From Anaerolineales bacterium (GTDB lineage: Bacteria; Chloroflexota; Anaerolineae; Anaerolineales; DRMV01), in the NCBI GenBank assembly GCA_027026295.1, contig JALVOR010000105.1:1-6035 (forward strand): a stretch of DNA of 6,035 nucleotides. The letters run 5' to 3'. Under the pieces are notes generated by a model. The model was not told the DNA's origin. It saw only the letters and a list, made by a program, of their open reading frames with translations, and made no database searches. Positions 5,751-6,035 of this stretch are shown here, one piece after another. Numbering within the stretch: the first letter of the stretch is position 1; every line of letters starts with the position of its first letter. A program made the translations under genes and the position numbers.

Positions 5751-6035
5751 TTACGCCACCACCTCGGCTTCGGCCACGGCGGTGAAGGTCAGCCCTTCGG
5801 GGCCACGGTCCACCCGGATGGTGTCGCCTTCCTTGAACTCGCCCGCAAGGATTTGCATCGCTAATGGGTCTTGCAGTTCGCGCTGGATGGCGCGCTTCAG
5901 CGGGCGGGCGCCAAAGTCGGGGTCGTAGCCCACTTCGGCCAGGTATTCCTTCGCCGCATCGCTGACTTCCAGTTTGAAGCCGCGGCTTTCCAGCAGTTGG
6001 TTCAAACGCCGCAGTTGGATGTCCACAATCTGCAC
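5751..6035 (-). CDS. clpB: ATP-dependent chaperone ClpB, C-terminal 94 residues (5' end outside window)
   Basis: Only the last 94 codons and the TAA stop are present; the first codon in the window (GTG) is an internal Val, not a start. The fragment matches the small C-terminal subdomain of the second AAA+ module of ClpB (Hsp104 family). It opens with IVDIQLRRL, followed by DAAKEYLAEVGYDPDFGARPLKRAIQ. The GAR at 42-44 is the sensor-2 motif contacting bound nucleotide, and the helix after it supports hexamer packing. GEFKEGDTIRV (65-75) is the closing beta region. ClpB is a cytoplasmic hexameric disaggregase that rescues aggregated proteins with DnaK/DnaJ/GrpE. The last 12 or so residues (A/V/E-rich, TAVAEAEVVA) are a variable tail. 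The same tail recurs in the remnant at 4081-4176. A strong terminator follows. ClpC or ClpA is less likely given the IVDIQ...GARPLKRAIQ pattern. Confidence 0.93.
   Translation of the reverse strand: MQIVDIQLRRLNQLLESRGFKLEVSDAAKEYLAEVGYDPDFGARPLKRAIQRELQDPLAMQILAGEFKEGDTIRVDRGPEGLTFTAVAEAEVVA

Noticed and set aside
4222..5785. Plus-strand frames such as 5222-5785 and 4112-4456
   Set aside because: They are antisense to the lipoprotein gene and its flanks, cross the clpB terminator or the remnant, and show no recognisable domain.
1..6035. Searched for tRNA or rRNA genes, CRISPR repeats, insertion-sequence ends, integrases and known riboswitches
   Set aside because: Nothing recognisable was seen. 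The only repeat of note is the duplicated clpB tail.

Overview
The window reads as chromosomal DNA of a moderately GC-rich bacterium. Chloroflexota (Anaerolineae-like) is my best guess. It rests on the style of the TPR protein at the left end, with its acidic tail of P-D-W-L and A-W-L-E-G-L-A-A-K-Q-G type motifs, and on the general look of the HppA protein. This is an inference from recalled family features, not a database result.

All genes lie on the minus strand, so transcription runs right to left. In that order they are: the last 94 codons of clpB (5751-6035, cut by the window edge) with its intrinsic terminator; a predicted lipoprotein gene of unknown function (4211-5572) with its own near-consensus promoter and a strong Shine-Dalgarno before a GTG start; a decayed copy of the clpB 3' end (4081-4176) followed directly by a second terminator; hppA, a K+-independent type membrane pyrophosphatase (1547-3892), with its own near-consensus promoter, leader hairpin and terminator; and a TPR-repeat protein with a long acidic low-complexity tail (1-1398, running off the left edge). 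Each gap carries a terminator, and two of three carry clear promoters, so these look like separate transcription units rather than one operon.

The 318-base gap between the lipoprotein gene and hppA (3893-4210) is fully used. From right to left it holds about 34 bases with no recognised feature, the clpB-tail remnant, a terminator, the hppA promoter and the hppA 5' leader.

The most unusual point is that the lipoprotein gene sits between two copies of the clpB 3' end in direct orientation: the intact end at 5751-5907 and the degenerate one at 4081-4168. Over the first 60 bases the copies match at 54 positions, and most differences are silent. The similarity stops exactly at the stop codon. This suggests a second clpB-like gene once stood here and was lost, with the lipoprotein gene in its place. 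Functionally the genes cover protein disaggregation (ClpB), pyrophosphate-driven proton pumping (HppA), protein-protein scaffolding (TPR) and an unknown surface protein. I see no obvious shared pathway and no clear evidence of a new multi-gene system.
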